Source: Selaginella moellendorffii
Lineage: Eukaryota; Streptophyta; Lycopodiopsida; Selaginellales; Selaginellaceae
Assembly: GCF_000143415.4 (NCBI RefSeq)
Contig: NW_003314344.1
Coordinates: 194,336 to 258,335, forward strand
Direction of reading: 5' to 3'
Length of the DNA: 64,000 nt
The position numbers and the translations under genes were made by a program. Shown piece by piece: positions 21,295-33,013 of the stretch. The notes below the pieces were generated by a model that did not search any database, was not told the origin of the DNA, and saw nothing but the letters and a program-made list of their open reading frames with translations. Each line of letters starts with the position of its first letter. Within the stretch, counting starts at the first letter, position 1.

Positions 21295-24200
21295 CAACAC
21301 TACCATCTAATAAAGTCGTCTCGACGCTACTGTTTCCGTATTAGGTCTTGCTACATTGCAGGGATGGAGGACAAAAGGCTGTTGCTCTTCACTATCAATG
21401 TTGGATCTCGTTTCTCAATTTTGGTGTCTTTCATTTGAATCATCTCCTCCAGCTGCAGCCATGGAATTCCTGGGTCCATTCCACTGCTGCAGCAGGTCCT
21501 GGTGGGACTGATCCTGTGGAGCTTAGGCACTTTGTTGCAGCCAGAGAGTCTTGAATTTTTCTTCCAGAATCCATTCATGTAGGTGCGGGTCAGGTTTTGG
21601 TGAAAGAAGGTGGGATTTTATATGACAGGTAAGAATATTGTCCACGGAGGTTGAAGTTGCTACCAGGCAGGCAACGTTGTGGCATTGGGTGAGATTAGTT
21701 CCATTTTGTATCATTCTCCCATTTACCATTTCACTTCCGAGGTGATTTCCTTAGTCTTATGTCATAAGAACCACTGGCTCTTTTAACAAAAGCTTTATTA
21801 CTATCAGTTTAATCTCTACGATTAAAAATAAAAAATTATTAATATATATATAGACAATTATATATTTATATTATATATAATATATAAATATTATAATTGT
21901 CTTTAGAGTTATCAATTGTTTCCCATTCTAATCTTATCAAAGGGAGGAAGGATTTTTAAAAAATATATTAGACTTGTAAATTATATTAATCTATATCTTA
22001 TAAAAATAATTCCTCATTTAATGTAGTTATAAAGAAATATTATAATTATATGTAAACAACTAAAAGGAATGGTCTGGGAGAAGGTCCATTAAAATTAACA
22101 AATAGAAGGGGTCCATGAACAAAAATGCATCTTCTTTTTTAAATAGTTCATAGAGTTAATCATTTTAAATTATGAATAGTATTGGAAGGTGACTTCCTAA
22201 AAAGTCTAAACTAGAAAGCTTAAATTTGATATTAAAAGGGTCTTAAATGAAATTTGTTGGCTGGCTAGAGGAATTATATTAAATATTGAGATTAAAGATC
22301 TTAAATATAGTATTAGAAGAGTTTTAAGTTTGACTTTGTTAGTTGGATAAAGGAAATATATCACATGTTGAAATTGATATCTAACAGTCAAATTTAGCTT
22401 ATTGGGCTAAATATCTTCTCCAAGCTCAACTCTGTTGGTTAAGTTAAAGGAATTATAATTGAAATTAATATCTAGCAGTTCAATTTAATCCCATTAGGTT
22501 AAACCTATAGTTAGGGATAAGTAAAGGGAGTACTCCCAAAAGAGTAGTCAAGCTTCTGCTCTCTAAACTGTGAAAGCATTCTTTCAATCTATTATTTTAG
22601 GATCTAAGCCATTAAGCTTTACCATCATCAATGAGCTATTTTTAAACTGTTGTGAAGTGAGAAACCTCTTTCACATGTATTAGCTAGAATAACCATGTTA
22701 TAATTAATTAAACTTCTATTAATATTGAGTTAGAATAGAAAAGCACAAAAGAAATTTTTACTTGGAAACATATCCCACCAGATTTGTATAGATACTCTAT
22801 GCTTGATAAATATTATCCATTTTTCACACTGTGCTTTTATTGACAATCTAATATCAGGAAAGATAATAGTAATAGTACACATTTGTTTGCTCAAGTTCTT
22901 ATAATAGTAGAACTAGTGTTTCTAAAAAAAACATCTACAGTGCATTGAGACTGTGAAACACTGTAAATAAAATATATACTTTGGAACTAATTTCAATAGG
23001 ATTTTCTTTTCACTTGGCATAGTGATAGTGTTCTCTCTCCTACTCGTTTGAAGCATGGCCCACACCGACAAAAAAGCACCGGCCCTGATAGACTATTAGA
23101 TTATATTCAAGCATTATATTATGTAATATTGCAAAACATTTCAGTCAAATACTAGTACAAAGTATTATTCATGGTCAACTGAAAAAGGCAATGTCTATTC
23201 TCTAGAACCCTAAAATTGCAGAAGTAACTAGGTGCTTGTTTAAAATAAGTAGAGCATACTAAATTTGGGAAAATATCCATCTACACAAAATCATTGGAAA
23301 AGACACTTATCTTTGAGTTATGATCATGGTTTTTTCCTTTGAAAAGAGAGTTGGCTATAGTGGCTATAGTGATTGATGGACTCATTGCTCTTCTCATTGG
23401 TAGTTTATCATTGGCAACATGCAAACTTGAGAACAACAATTGCTGGATTGATCTTTTATAAGAGATGTGCTTGTGGCCTTTATGATTGGAACTCCTTCAT
23501 ACCATCTCACTATTTTCTTGTATTTACTAAAACACTACATGAGTAAAAAAGTAGAAAGAGAAGATTAGTTACACTTCAGAAATAGAAAGTTCTTCTGCCT
23601 TTGTTTTATGGAACCTAATTTTCCTCTTCTACTTGAGCTTAACTTATTTTCTTCTTCCTTTTGCAATGTAGTGTCAATACAAAATCCAACTTTGCATGTT
23701 GAGTAAAGCTATATGTTGATTTTCTAAACAAGTGTGGATGTTGCATGTTAATATACTCAAGATCTAGCAATTCTTGCATTGAAAAGTTGCGTATGAAGAG
23801 CAAGTTTTTCACAAATTTTGGTAACAATGGCCAAGAGCTTTGTCAAAATCCTTAGGCCCTTGAGCTCCTTTTATGTTTCCAACGTATACTCTTATTTCTT
23901 GTAGATATATTACTCTTGCTAATGGACTTTTTTTATCTATGAATAATTTCATGTTACTTGAATATATTGTGTCATGACACAAATTTTAACCCAAAGAATT
24001 TTATAGCAATTGGATAAAAGTTTCTTATGTTTTTTTTGCAGGGGCAATTGCTCTAAATCTTGGAAACACAAAGCTTCTGATCAGCCTCTAAATTTTTTTT
24101 AATTAATTTGTTAGTATAATTTACACTTTAAACATGAACAAGTATTTGCTTTTGTACCTCTTACCATTTTAAGGCATTTTAGCGTATTGTAGAGAAAAAG

Positions 24201-24970
24201 ATGCAAGGGTAGAGGGTAAATGGGAGGAAAGGCAAGCTCACAATGGGTGCTAGGTTGCCATAACCGAGGTGAAGATTGCTGAAAGATTTTTATATTGCTT
24301 TTGACAAAATCCTAACATATTTCTCAGTGGTCATTAGTATTTAACAAGTGCCTCAACTTATACTTCACTTTGCTTATGGATGCAAATAGAACTCCTTTGT
24401 GGATCAAAACAACATTTCTTGTTGTTCCACTTTAACTGACAAAGAAATAGAATCAACTATATGCTCCAATTGTGATGTGGTGTAATTTTTAGTACTCCTC
24501 TGAGCAAGTGAGTGCAATATTTTGAAAACAAATTAAACCTAAAACCATAAAACCACCTTAATTGTTTTTTTTTTTGTTTTTTTGGCTCATGTTTTAATTC
24601 ACACTATCCAAGGAAAAAAATCTAGATTGAATACTTTCTCTTTTAAATATAGAAGCTTTTTTTATCTAAGTCCACTCACTATATCTAAAAAAGATAGAAA
24701 TTTAGTTCATATGATAAGAAAATATAAATTTCAAGCAAAGGAGTGAGTGCAGTGTCTTGAAAACAAAAACTGTGAAGCCACTTTACTTGATTTTCCTTTT
24801 TCTGTCTGGCATGTGTCTTAATTTAATCTAAGGCATCCAAGAAAAAAAAATCCAGATTGAATATGTCATCTTTGCTCTTTTAAATATAAGCTTGTCCAAG
24901 TATCTAGAAAAAGATAGAAATTTAGGTAATATGATAAAAATTATAAATGATTATCAAAGTTAATATTCTG

Positions 24971-24974
<4 letters not shown>

Positions 24975-25017
<43 letters not shown>

Positions 25018-25031
25018 CACACACACACACA
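24975..25031. repeat. Compound microsatellite (TA)n-(AC)n
   Basis: A TA run of about 33 bp is followed by an AC run of about 23 bp. It lies at the left side of a decayed LTR-like repeat related to 26.76-26.95 kb and 61.77-61.98 kb, where a TA-rich microsatellite occupies the same relative position. Confidence 0.9.
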
Positions 25032-25039
25032 TGTATTAC

Positions 25040-26440
25040 CCAACTTAGGTAGTACATTAATTACAGTACTATAGCATATGAACTGTCCATTTGGAATAGA
25101 ATTTAATCCATCCATTTTTATATATAAGCAAAAGTCTAAACACTTATTCCCATATTCAAGCACTCATATTGGTGGAGATAAGGGGCATTGCAATTTGTCC
25201 CTAGAGGGAATTTTATTTTTGTAATGCTTTGCTTTAGTGTTTAAAATTATGCTTTTATTTTTTTTATTTTCTTTTTTAGAGAATGTTTGAGGATCAAATT
25301 ATAGGAAGACAATGTATATGATCTCTAGTGGATTCCAGATTGTGATGATGAGTTTGATTATTATAGAAACTCGTTTTTGTTTAGAAATGAGTTGGAGATT
25401 TTGCGAGTGATCATAGAATGAAATTTTAGATATACTATCATCATAGATCCTTGGAACCTTGAGGATAAATAACCATTAAAGGCTCTTTTATCAAACAATT
25501 ACCCCTTTTTTAGTTGGTTGAAGGGGAGATAGATAAGTGCATTACAACAAAATAAATGTCAATTCTTTAATTTGCCATTTGGTTTTTTCTCTTTACATTT
25601 TGCTCTTTCCTAACTTTTTTTTTGTTTTTTAGCTTAAATCACCTTTTTATTATCCTAATGTTTCCTCATATACAATGTTTTCTTCTTCTAGTATACTGAT
25701 TATTTGTAATTTTTATGATAATTCAATGTTGAGTGTAGTGCTTTATGTCCTCCACATACTAATCTAAATGTTAAGTGTGTGTGTGAAGCTTAGAATCATA
25801 CTTTTATTTCATTGATGGAGTTTTTGTTCAATTTTGGTATTGAGTATTCCTTTATTTAAAAATTTAAATTTTAGATTGTGTGTGTATTCTCACTTGTGAG
25901 TATTGTTGGGAGCATTTTTGTTATTGTTAAGGATTTTATGTATTCTCTTGAGAGTGGATTTTTTAATTAATTTTCTTGTCTCAAGTGTTGAGTTGTATAT
26001 TGAAGAAGTTGAGAGATATGAATCTCTTGTTTATTTTGTGGTGGCAAAAGTATTTTATCATAGTAGGTCCTTGTTCTCTAGGCTTTAAGCATATTTCCCT
26101 TATTTTTATCTTGATAACTATTAAAAATTCTTCTTTCATTTCTTTTTTATTCATATTTTTTTTTCCACAATATTTCTTCCTCAATTTTTTTCACTTTCTC
26201 TTCTTTGCCCAAATGTTTCTTTAGAGGAGGGGGTAAAGAGAATAAATGGGAGTCTAGCCTAGATAATAAAGTGAGGATGAGTAGCTACAAAAGTGGAGTA
26301 AAGATGAACAATATAAATTATAAAGTGAGGATAAGTATAACAAGTTTGAATGAAATATTTAACTTTGATATAATAAAGCTAAACGAATATAATAGTGGAG
26401 TGAAACTAAACATAAATTGTAAAGTGAGGATGAGCACCAT
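25040..26440 (+). mobile_element. Decayed LTR-retrotransposon-like repeat, copy 1
   Basis: Homologous to 61690-63545. Shared marks are TAGTACTATAGCATAT (25066), a TATATAAG box, GCACTCATATTGGTGGAG (25162), TTTGTCCCT, GGATCAAATTATAGGAAG... versus GGATCAAGTTTATGGGAAG, and a GGGGGTAAAG segment followed by repeats of AAAGTGAGGATGAG. The GCACTCA..TTGGTGGAG boundary equals the LTR end plus primer site of the gypsy element at 28178. No coding capacity remains. Confidence 0.55.
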
Positions 26441-26747
26441 ATAACTCTTGAAGTCCCTTGTTCTGGTTTAAAATTATGGTTTTGAAATTGATTTGAATAT
26501 TTAGTAGTTGCATGTGGAGTTACAATTTGTTCATCTAGATTTTGTAATTGATTAATGTTTGTGCCATGGTTTTGGGTTTTATTTTAGTTGTGGTTGTCAG
26601 CAAATACATTAATTATTTGATGGGAGCTTCAAGTTTTTATGGCAATTTATAATTGGCTAGCAAAAGTTCCAGATGCTCCATTTAACTTATCATCATCAAT
26701 ATTTCATCTTCTAAAAATTCTAAAAAGGAGGATGGTATAAGGTCTAT

Positions 26748-26749
26748 AA

Positions 26750-26782
<33 letters not shown>

Positions 26783-26950
26783 TATATTATCTAGGTAATA
26801 TGTTAATTATACTACTATAGCATATGGACTGTCTATTTAGGATTGAATATTATCCATCCATTTTTGTATATAAATAGGGTCTAAACCCCAATTAATATAT
26901 TTATTCCCATATATAAACACTTATAATTGTATATTTCATATTATCTAAAT
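26748..26950 (+). repeat. Microsatellite (CATA)n/(TA)n and a partial third copy of the same LTR-like repeat
   Basis: CATACATA units run into TA, then CTACTATAGCATATGGACTG, CCATCCATTTTTGTATATAAA and CTAAACCCC, which parallel 25066-25150 and 61845-61920. Confidence 0.6.
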
Positions 26951-27589
26951 ATTTTAGTAATATACATTACATTTTTAGCTAACTTATATTTTATATCAAA
27001 TTTAAGGAAAATAATAAAGGTTTAACATGAAGGGAGAAGAGTAAAGTAAATTAATCAAGTGTAAAATCTTTAAATTATTAGTCTTATATGTTATAACTTA
27101 TTCCATATAATTTATTTTTCATACTTAAAAGTATATATAAATTCAAATGATGACTTAAAAATTTAATTGTAAATAAATGAAATATAGGTCTCTCTCTCTC
27201 AATCTCTTGATTTTATAATTTAATTCATGAAGAAATAAGGGAGTGTGAAAGACCAAATGGGTATTTATATAAAGTGGAATTCTGAAAACTTTTCAGTTTG
27301 GAGCTTTAATTATTGGAATTCATACTTTAAGTTTATAAAAGTGTGACTCTAAAAGTTGTGTTCAAGAAGTGAGGGAGGGGAGTTGGAAAAGATTTGGCCA
27401 TAGGAAATGTACTTTGCTGAGTGGAGACTTAGAAGACACAAAGGTAGTCCATGTGAAGATGGATCACAACCGAGGGAAGGAGGCTTAGAACTTGGTGTTT
27501 ACCTTATGTGGGGGGAAGAACAACATCACAAACAGCAAGAGGATTGGAAGGATCTCCAATGACATTTGTTTGATAGCACAAGAAGCTCC

Positions 27590-27760
27590 TATCTCAGTAG
27601 ACTAGATTGCCTTTATCCATTCCTACATCATTGAATGCAAGCTGGAAATTGATGTCATCGTCACTGTGTTCCTACTGAGTGTCTAAAACTACTGCAAAGC
27701 TTTGCAAGAGGCCTATGCAATCTTTAGCAAAAGCCACCATCTTAGAGTCAAAATATAGAA
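27590..27760 (+). pseudogene. PPR gene relic (one repeat recognisable)
   Basis: In one frame, allowing a stop, the sequence reads IHSYIIECKLEIDVIVT, then ALQEAYAIFSK. This follows the plant PLS-type pentatricopeptide pattern (IHSYIIECGLE-DVIV and LEEAYAVF-K). Several stops interrupt it. The surrounding 27.4-28.17 kb has no other recognisable coding sequence. PPR proteins normally act on organellar RNA; this relic cannot. Confidence 0.5.
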
Positions 27761-28177
27761 TGCACATAAGAACAAAGAAAAGGTTTCTTTTTCTTGCAAG
27801 AAAGATTAGGGATTCTATTTTGCCCAATGAAAGATTTGGAGAAGGGTGTGCTAATGGATCTTGCAGCAATGTTAGGATCTTCCTATGGTAGAAGGATTTG
27901 GGTGGCAATGGCAATACTTGTGGCAGTGGCAATGCTAATGGCAGTGCTCTCAATAGCATGAGATCCAGCTATAGAACTCGGAATTTTGAAGTCTATTGCA
28001 GAATCTAGAGGCACACATAGAAAATAGCTTGTTGGGCTTGTTGGGTGGGAGTGATGCTTTTTTAAGCTGAACTAACATCTGGCTGGCTGATCTGGTGAGA
28101 CACCAAGTCATGGAGTCCAGGTGCCTAAGGTGCCCCATCTATTACTCCTAGTAAAGTTTTTATTGGAATTTTTAATT

Positions 28178-28351
28178 TGTGAGGGCCAAGTGTACGGCTA
28201 CGATGCTGTATACTAATATTAGCGTAGTGGATTTTGGTAGCCGTCGGATTGGTTTCAATCCGGACCACTCGCTCCTGTATATAAGCTAGGGTTTTTGGGT
28301 TAATTGATATGCACATTTCTGTATTCCCTTTCCATATTCCATGCACTCACA
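28178..28351 (+). repeat. 5' LTR of the gypsy element
   Basis: TG...CA ends. A TATA box (CTGTATATAAGC) lies at about 28275-28286, leaving about 65 bp of transcribed R-U5. CTAGGGTTTTTGGG follows the TATA box. Confidence 0.93.
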
Positions 28352-28352
28352 T

Positions 28353-28370
28353 TGGTGGAGGTGAGGGGCA
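28353..28370 (+). other. Primer-binding site of the gypsy element (non-iMet)
   Basis: Two bases after the LTR begins TGGTGGAGGTGAGGGGCA. TGG complements the tRNA CCA tail; the rest does not match initiator Met tRNA (TGGTATCAGAGC). The same string, with changes, follows the LTR end in the old copy near 53305 and in the decayed repeat at 25172, so it is a family trait. The primer tRNA is not identified. Confidence 0.6.
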
Positions 28371-28584
28371 CCTTTGATTGTCCCTGGGGAGTGCTTGGAT
28401 TTGGGATTTCGGTTTAGATCTAGCTTTTGCATTGTTTAGATCTAGCTTTTTCCATTTCCTTTCTTTTGTTCTTTCCTTTCAGGATTTTGGTTTAGATCTA
28501 GCTTTTTGCATTGTCTAGATCTACCATTTCTTTCCAGCTTTTTGTCATTTCTCTTCTTTTGCTCTTTCTTTCTCATTCATTTTC

Positions 28585-29517
28585 ATGGCCGATCCGCAAT
28601 CTCCTCCTTTGACTCTAGAGCAGCAGTTGGTTCAATTGCTTGATGCTATGCGCCTGCAATTGAACAACCAAACTCAGTTGATGGTGGCGTTCACGGCACA
28701 TGGTACAACTCCTCCTGCTTTTGGTGCCAATCCTCGCGTTCGGCTGGAGTTCTTTCGTGGGAATCCTGGGGATGATGTGTACCATTGGTTCGATCACTTC
28801 ACGGTGATTGCCACATATCATTCTTGGGATGATGCTCGACGTTTGCGTGAGTTCCCCACATGTCTTCAAGGGACGGCATTGCAGTGGTACAATGGATTGA
28901 GCGCAGCTACTCGTGGTGATTGGAGTGTTCTTCCGGACGTCTTCAAACGTGCCTTTGGACACGCCGACGATTGTGATGATGCCTTCCAACAATTGCATCG
29001 TCTTCGCCAAGGGCCATCTGAGTCGGTGATGCAATTTGGCGTTCGTTTCCGAAGTCTTTTGCTTCGTGCGGAGCCAAATATGTCGGAGCGGATCAAGCTA
29101 GGAATGCTGTGGCTAGCACTTCGTCAAGATCTTGTCGGACTTGTGCATGCACTTGCTCCTGCCACTCTTGACGATGCTCTTCGCTTGGCACAACGTTATG
29201 AGACGTCGCCTCTTCCACTTCTTGCTACACGTCCTTCAGCTCCACTTCCTATGAGTGATGGCCCTGTTCCCATGGAGGTTGATGCTGCTGCTACTCGAGT
29301 CCAAGGACAAGGGCGAGGACGTGGTCGTGGCCGTGACATTCGTTGCTGGGCGTGTGATGAAGTTGGTCATACTTATCGGCGTTGTCGGCGCTTTCCAGAT
29401 TGGCGACCTCCATTTCCTGGGTGGAGACCTTGGCGTCAGCAACGTCCCGTTGGTGCTGCTGCGGTGGAAGGTTTGGATACCGAGGTGCATTCGGGAAACG
29501 AGGAGTCGCGCGAGTAA
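28585..29517 (+). CDS. gag: Gag polyprotein of the gypsy element
   Basis: 310 aa, starting MADPQSPPLTLEQQ. The retrotransposon gag domain spans about 50-200 (for example RLEFFRGNPGDDVYHWFDHF and LQGTALQWYNGL). A CCHC zinc knuckle CWACDEVGHTYRRC (C-X2-C-X4-H-X4-C) lies at about 253-267, preceded by a basic GRGRGRGR stretch that should bind RNA. The stop TAA overlaps the ATG of pol in the string TAATG (29515-29519). Confidence 0.93.
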   Translation: MADPQSPPLTLEQQLVQLLDAMRLQLNNQTQLMVAFTAHGTTPPAFGANPRVRLEFFRGNPGDDVYHWFDHFTVIATYHSWDDARRLREFPTCLQGTALQWYNGLSAATRGDWSVLPDVFKRAFGHADDCDDAFQQLHRLRQGPSESVMQFGVRFRSLLLRAEPNMSERIKLGMLWLALRQDLVGLVHALAPATLDDALRLAQRYETSPLPLLATRPSAPLPMSDGPVPMEVDAAATRVQGQGRGRGRGRDIRCWACDEVGHTYRRCRRFPDWRPPFPGWRPWRQQRPVGAAAVEGLDTEVHSGNEESRE

Positions 29518-32500
29518 TGGAGGGACCTTGCTCGAATAAGTTAGTGACCCCTCCATCTTTCTTTCGGGAGTATCATCAAGGGGTTCACTCGGCACCGGTT
29601 CATCCAGTGTTTACTTTCCAAGCTCGTTTTTATAACAAGAGGTCTCCTATTCTTCTCTCCGTGTTGGTTGATACAGGTTTGAGTTTATCTTCTATTGCTC
29701 GACCTGTTGCCACACGTTGTCGTCTACACTTGCGTCGTGCGGCGGATCCAGTTTTCATTATTTATGGCAACGGCCGTACACATGCATGTGCACGAGATGA
29801 GGCGGACCTGGTTGTGCGTGTGGGCGATCTCGAGCTTGAGTTGCAGTCGTTGCGGGTGGTGCCAAGTCAAGCTTTTGACCTCATTCTTGGTATGGATTGG
29901 TTGCAGCACAATCATGCCAAGTGTGACTTTGAGGCTTTTCCCCCTTGTCTCATACTTCCTTATGTTTCATCCATTCCTCTCACTTCCGTACCTCTTCGTC
30001 CCTCTATTTCTACCTCTGCTTCCATTACTTTTGTTCCCCCATTATTTCCTCTTGTGTTTCCATCTTGTTCTGCTCTTCCCTTTTCCGATCCCTCCGATGA
30101 TCTTTGTGTTGCAGCTGTTGACCAGCTCATGAAGGAGTATTCTGATCTCTTTGAATTTGACCTATCGTCTGGGGCCAAGATTGCCACACGTCATCCCATT
30201 CCAACCGGGGATGCTCGTCCAATCAAGGTTCCTGTTCGTCGTCGGTCACCCAAGGAGATCAAGATTTTACGTGCAAACGTCAAGGAGATGTTGGAGAAGG
30301 GTGTTATTCGGAAGTCGCGGAGTCCTTGGGCATGTGAACCTCATCTTGTGACGAAGCCTGATGGGAGTATTCGTTTCTGCATCGACTATCGTCCGTTAAA
30401 TGAAGTGACGATCCCGGACGTGTACCCTCTTCCTCACACTGCTGATCTCTTGGATCGTCTGGGGCGAAGTCGTTGGTTCACCAAGCTAGATCTTGCTTCT
30501 GGGTATTGGCAAGTACCGATGGCTGAAGATGATATTCCTAAGACTGCTTTTCGTACACCATTTGGTTTGTATGAGTTTTTGGTGATGCCGTTTGGTTTGA
30601 ACAATGCTCCAGCAACTTTTCAGCGAATGATGGACGAGGTTCTTTGCGATATGCCAGAGGTGACAGCTGACTTCATTGATGATGTCTTGATCCACTTGGA
30701 GGGGACGTGGGAGGAGCATGTTCGTGATGTTTGTAAAGTGTTGGATCGGCTACGCGACATTGGTTTAAAGCTAAAGCGGTCGAAGTGTGTGTTTGGGTCC
30801 AAGGACACAACTTATCTTGGGTACCGTATTTCTCGTGAGGGTTTGCAAGTTGATCCTGACAAACTTGTGGTTGTTCTAAAGTTCCCTACTCCGAAGTGTG
30901 TGAATGATGTGCAGCGCTTTTTGGGTAAGGTGCAGTATCTCGGTTGTTTTGTGGATCATCTTTCCGATCACACTTTACCATTGCGAGTGTTGCTGAAGTC
31001 ATCAACGTCATCTTTCATCTGGTCTCCCGATTGTGAGCGGGCGTTCGTGAATCTCAAAGAGCTATTGACGACTCCTTCGGTTTTGGCATATCCTGACTAC
31101 ACTCGACCTTTTATTTTGTGCGTGGATGCTTCTGACATTGGTCTTGGAGGTGTGTTGATGCAAGAGAGCTCGAGTGTGCCTGGTCAGCGCCATCCCATTG
31201 CATACATAAGCCGTACATTACAACCAGCGGAGATGAACTACTCCACGACGGAGAAGGAGTGTTTAGCAGCAGTCTGGGGTTTCGAGAAACTTCATGCCTA
31301 TCTACATGGTTCTCGGACGTTACTTGAAGGTGACCATGCTGCTGTTACTTCATTATTGAAGCGGAAGAACCTGGTTGGTCGTACGGCTCGATGGGCTTTG
31401 AAGCTTCAGATATATGATTTTGATGTTGTTCATCACCCAGGGAGTTCTATGGCTGATGCTGATGCCCTTTCTCGAGCTCCTCTTCCTTCTCCACTCACTT
31501 CTCATGTTTCTGACGAACTTGTTGTTCCAGCATCTGTGGATTTTCTAGATGAGGATTCTGTGCCGTCGGCGGTTGCTGTCCTTGACGTTCAGTGTCCACA
31601 GGGCGTAGAGCAAGATCTACCTTCTCTGGATGAGGTTCGCGAGGCTCAAAAGATTGAGCCGTGGATTCGAAGGCTTCGAGATGGGTTTGAGAATCCTGCA
31701 TCACTTGCTGATGACTTGCCTTTTCGGCATTTACATTCTCAATATCGCCTTGAAGATGGCCTTCTTTATTTTGTGGGGACGGATCCTGATGCTCATTTAC
31801 GGCTGGTGGTGCCTTCGGTGTTTATTCTGCGGTTTCTCCATGCCTACCATGATTCTCATGTTCTAGGTGGGCATATGGGACACCGTCGTGTCACCGAGAA
31901 GTTGCGCAGATCTTTCTATTGGCCAGAGATGCGACGTGATATTATCCGGTATGTGCGTAGCTGCGTTTGGTGCCAAGCTCGTAATACTCCCCCTTGTGCT
32001 GCGGAAGGACGGTTGGAGTCAATTGCAGTTTCTCGTCCGTTTGAGTTTGTGGCGTTTGATCTTATGGGACCTTTTCCGCGATCGACTACTGGCAATGAGT
32101 ATGTTATTATTGCTTCTGACTACTTGACTCGTTGGGTGGAAGTTGGTGCTCTTGCTAGTGCCTCTGCAACTGCTGTTGGATACTTCCTCCTCAATCGAGT
32201 GGTGTTCCAGCATTCTTGTCCAGAACGGATTCTTTCGGATAATGGTCCTGCATTTATGGCTGAGGTATTTCATGTTTTGACATCTCGGTTGGGGATACGC
32301 CACACTTTTACGAGTGCTTATCATCCACAATCAGACAGTCTGGTGGAACGGCTCATTCGGACATTCAAAGGGATGATTGCGAAGTATGTGAACTTTCAAC
32401 ATTCGGATTGGGATGGTTATTTGCCGTCTCTTCGGTATGCTTATGTCACAGGGGTGCAGAGTTCTGTTGGTGCTTCACCATATAAACTTCTATATGGTCA

Positions 32501-32981
32501 TGATCCAATATTACCAACAGAGCTAGGTTTACCTTCGCAATTGCCACGAGCTCCTGATGCTAGGTCATGGGATCAATATTTGACAAGCATTCTTCCACTT
32601 GTCCGAGCAGAGTCTGCTGAACACTTAGGCCGCGTACAAGTGGGACAACAACGGCGCTACAATTCCCATCATCGTCCACCAGCGGAGTACAAAGTGGATG
32701 ATTTGGTGTTAGTCCGTTTTCCCCATCTTACGGTACGTGGTTTATCTAAGGGGCTCCTTGCGCAGTGGAAAGGACCGTATCAGGTGTTGCGGCAAGTTGG
32801 ACCACAAGTTTATGAGGTTCGGCATGACGTTCAGCAGGCCGATCCTCCGGAGATTGTGCATGTGCAGCGGTTAAAACGCTTCATACAGAGGGATCAGGAG
32901 CAGTTAATACCGTCTACAGATCCACCGATGCCTCCTCCTGACGTTCCTCCAGATCCCGGCCCATCTACAAGAGAACCCTGA
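29517..32981 (+). CDS. pol: Pol polyprotein of the gypsy element (protease, RT, RNase H, integrase)
   Basis: 1154 aa from the ATG at 29517, in the -1 frame relative to gag. This frame is already open from 29382, so frameshift expression is the alternative to restart at TAATG. Domains: aspartic protease with VDTG at about residue 50 and LILGMDWL; reverse transcriptase with KTAFRTPFGLYEFLVMPFGL and the active site FIDDVLIH at about 385; RNase H with CVDASD at about 536; integrase with an HHCC zinc finger (to CVWCQARN), then catalytic D, D and E at about 848, 907 and 943 (FDLMGPF, LSDNGPAF, YHPQSDSLVERL); and a GPYQVL block near 1086. All key residues are present and there is no internal stop. 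Confidence 0.95.
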   Translation: MEGPCSNKLVTPPSFFREYHQGVHSAPVHPVFTFQARFYNKRSPILLSVLVDTGLSLSSIARPVATRCRLHLRRAADPVFIIYGNGRTHACARDEADLVVRVGDLELELQSLRVVPSQAFDLILGMDWLQHNHAKCDFEAFPPCLILPYVSSIPLTSVPLRPSISTSASITFVPPLFPLVFPSCSALPFSDPSDDLCVAAVDQLMKEYSDLFEFDLSSGAKIATRHPIPTGDARPIKVPVRRRSPKEIKILRANVKEMLEKGVIRKSRSPWACEPHLVTKPDGSIRFCIDYRPLNEVTIPDVYPLPHTADLLDRLGRSRWFTKLDLASGYWQVPMAEDDIPKTAFRTPFGLYEFLVMPFGLNNAPATFQRMMDEVLCDMPEVTADFIDDVLIHLEGTWEEHVRDVCKVLDRLRDIGLKLKRSKCVFGSKDTTYLGYRISREGLQVDPDKLVVVLKFPTPKCVNDVQRFLGKVQYLGCFVDHLSDHTLPLRVLLKSSTSSFIWSPDCERAFVNLKELLTTPSVLAYPDYTRPFILCVDASDIGLGGVLMQESSSVPGQRHPIAYISRTLQPAEMNYSTTEKECLAAVWGFEKLHAYLHGSRTLLEGDHAAVTSLLKRKNLVGRTARWALKLQIYDFDVVHHPGSSMADADALSRAPLPSPLTSHVSDELVVPASVDFLDEDSVPSAVAVLDVQCPQGVEQDLPSLDEVREAQKIEPWIRRLRDGFENPASLADDLPFRHLHSQYRLEDGLLYFVGTDPDAHLRLVVPSVFILRFLHAYHDSHVLGGHMGHRRVTEKLRRSFYWPEMRRDIIRYVRSCVWCQARNTPPCAAEGRLESIAVSRPFEFVAFDLMGPFPRSTTGNEYVIIASDYLTRWVEVGALASASATAVGYFLLNRVVFQHSCPERILSDNGPAFMAEVFHVLTSRLGIRHTFTSAYHPQSDSLVERLIRTFKGMIAKYVNFQHSDWDGYLPSLRYAYVTGVQSSVGASPYKLLYGHDPILPTELGLPSQLPRAPDARSWDQYLTSILPLVRAESAEHLGRVQVGQQRRYNSHHRPPAEYKVDDLVLVRFPHLTVRGLSKGLLAQWKGPYQVLRQVGPQVYEVRHDVQQADPPEIVHVQRLKRFIQRDQEQLIPSTDPPMPPPDVPPDPGPSTREP

Positions 32982-33013
32982 CGGCCTTCCATTATTCCGA
33001 GAGGAGGGGATGA

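Larger units (their letters stand above)
21295..27400. other. AT-rich gene-free region
   Basis: About 6 kb with no ORF above 90 aa and no recognisable coding content. It holds microsatellites and decayed dispersed repeats, listed separately where visible. Base composition shifts sharply to AT-rich at about 21.78 kb, marking the edge of the retrotransposon-rich block. Confidence 0.7.

Noticed and set aside
22200-27000. Short ORFs and possible tRNA or ncRNA genes in the AT-rich block
   Set aside because: No cloverleaf or conserved ncRNA motif found by eye. ORFs are short and AT-driven.
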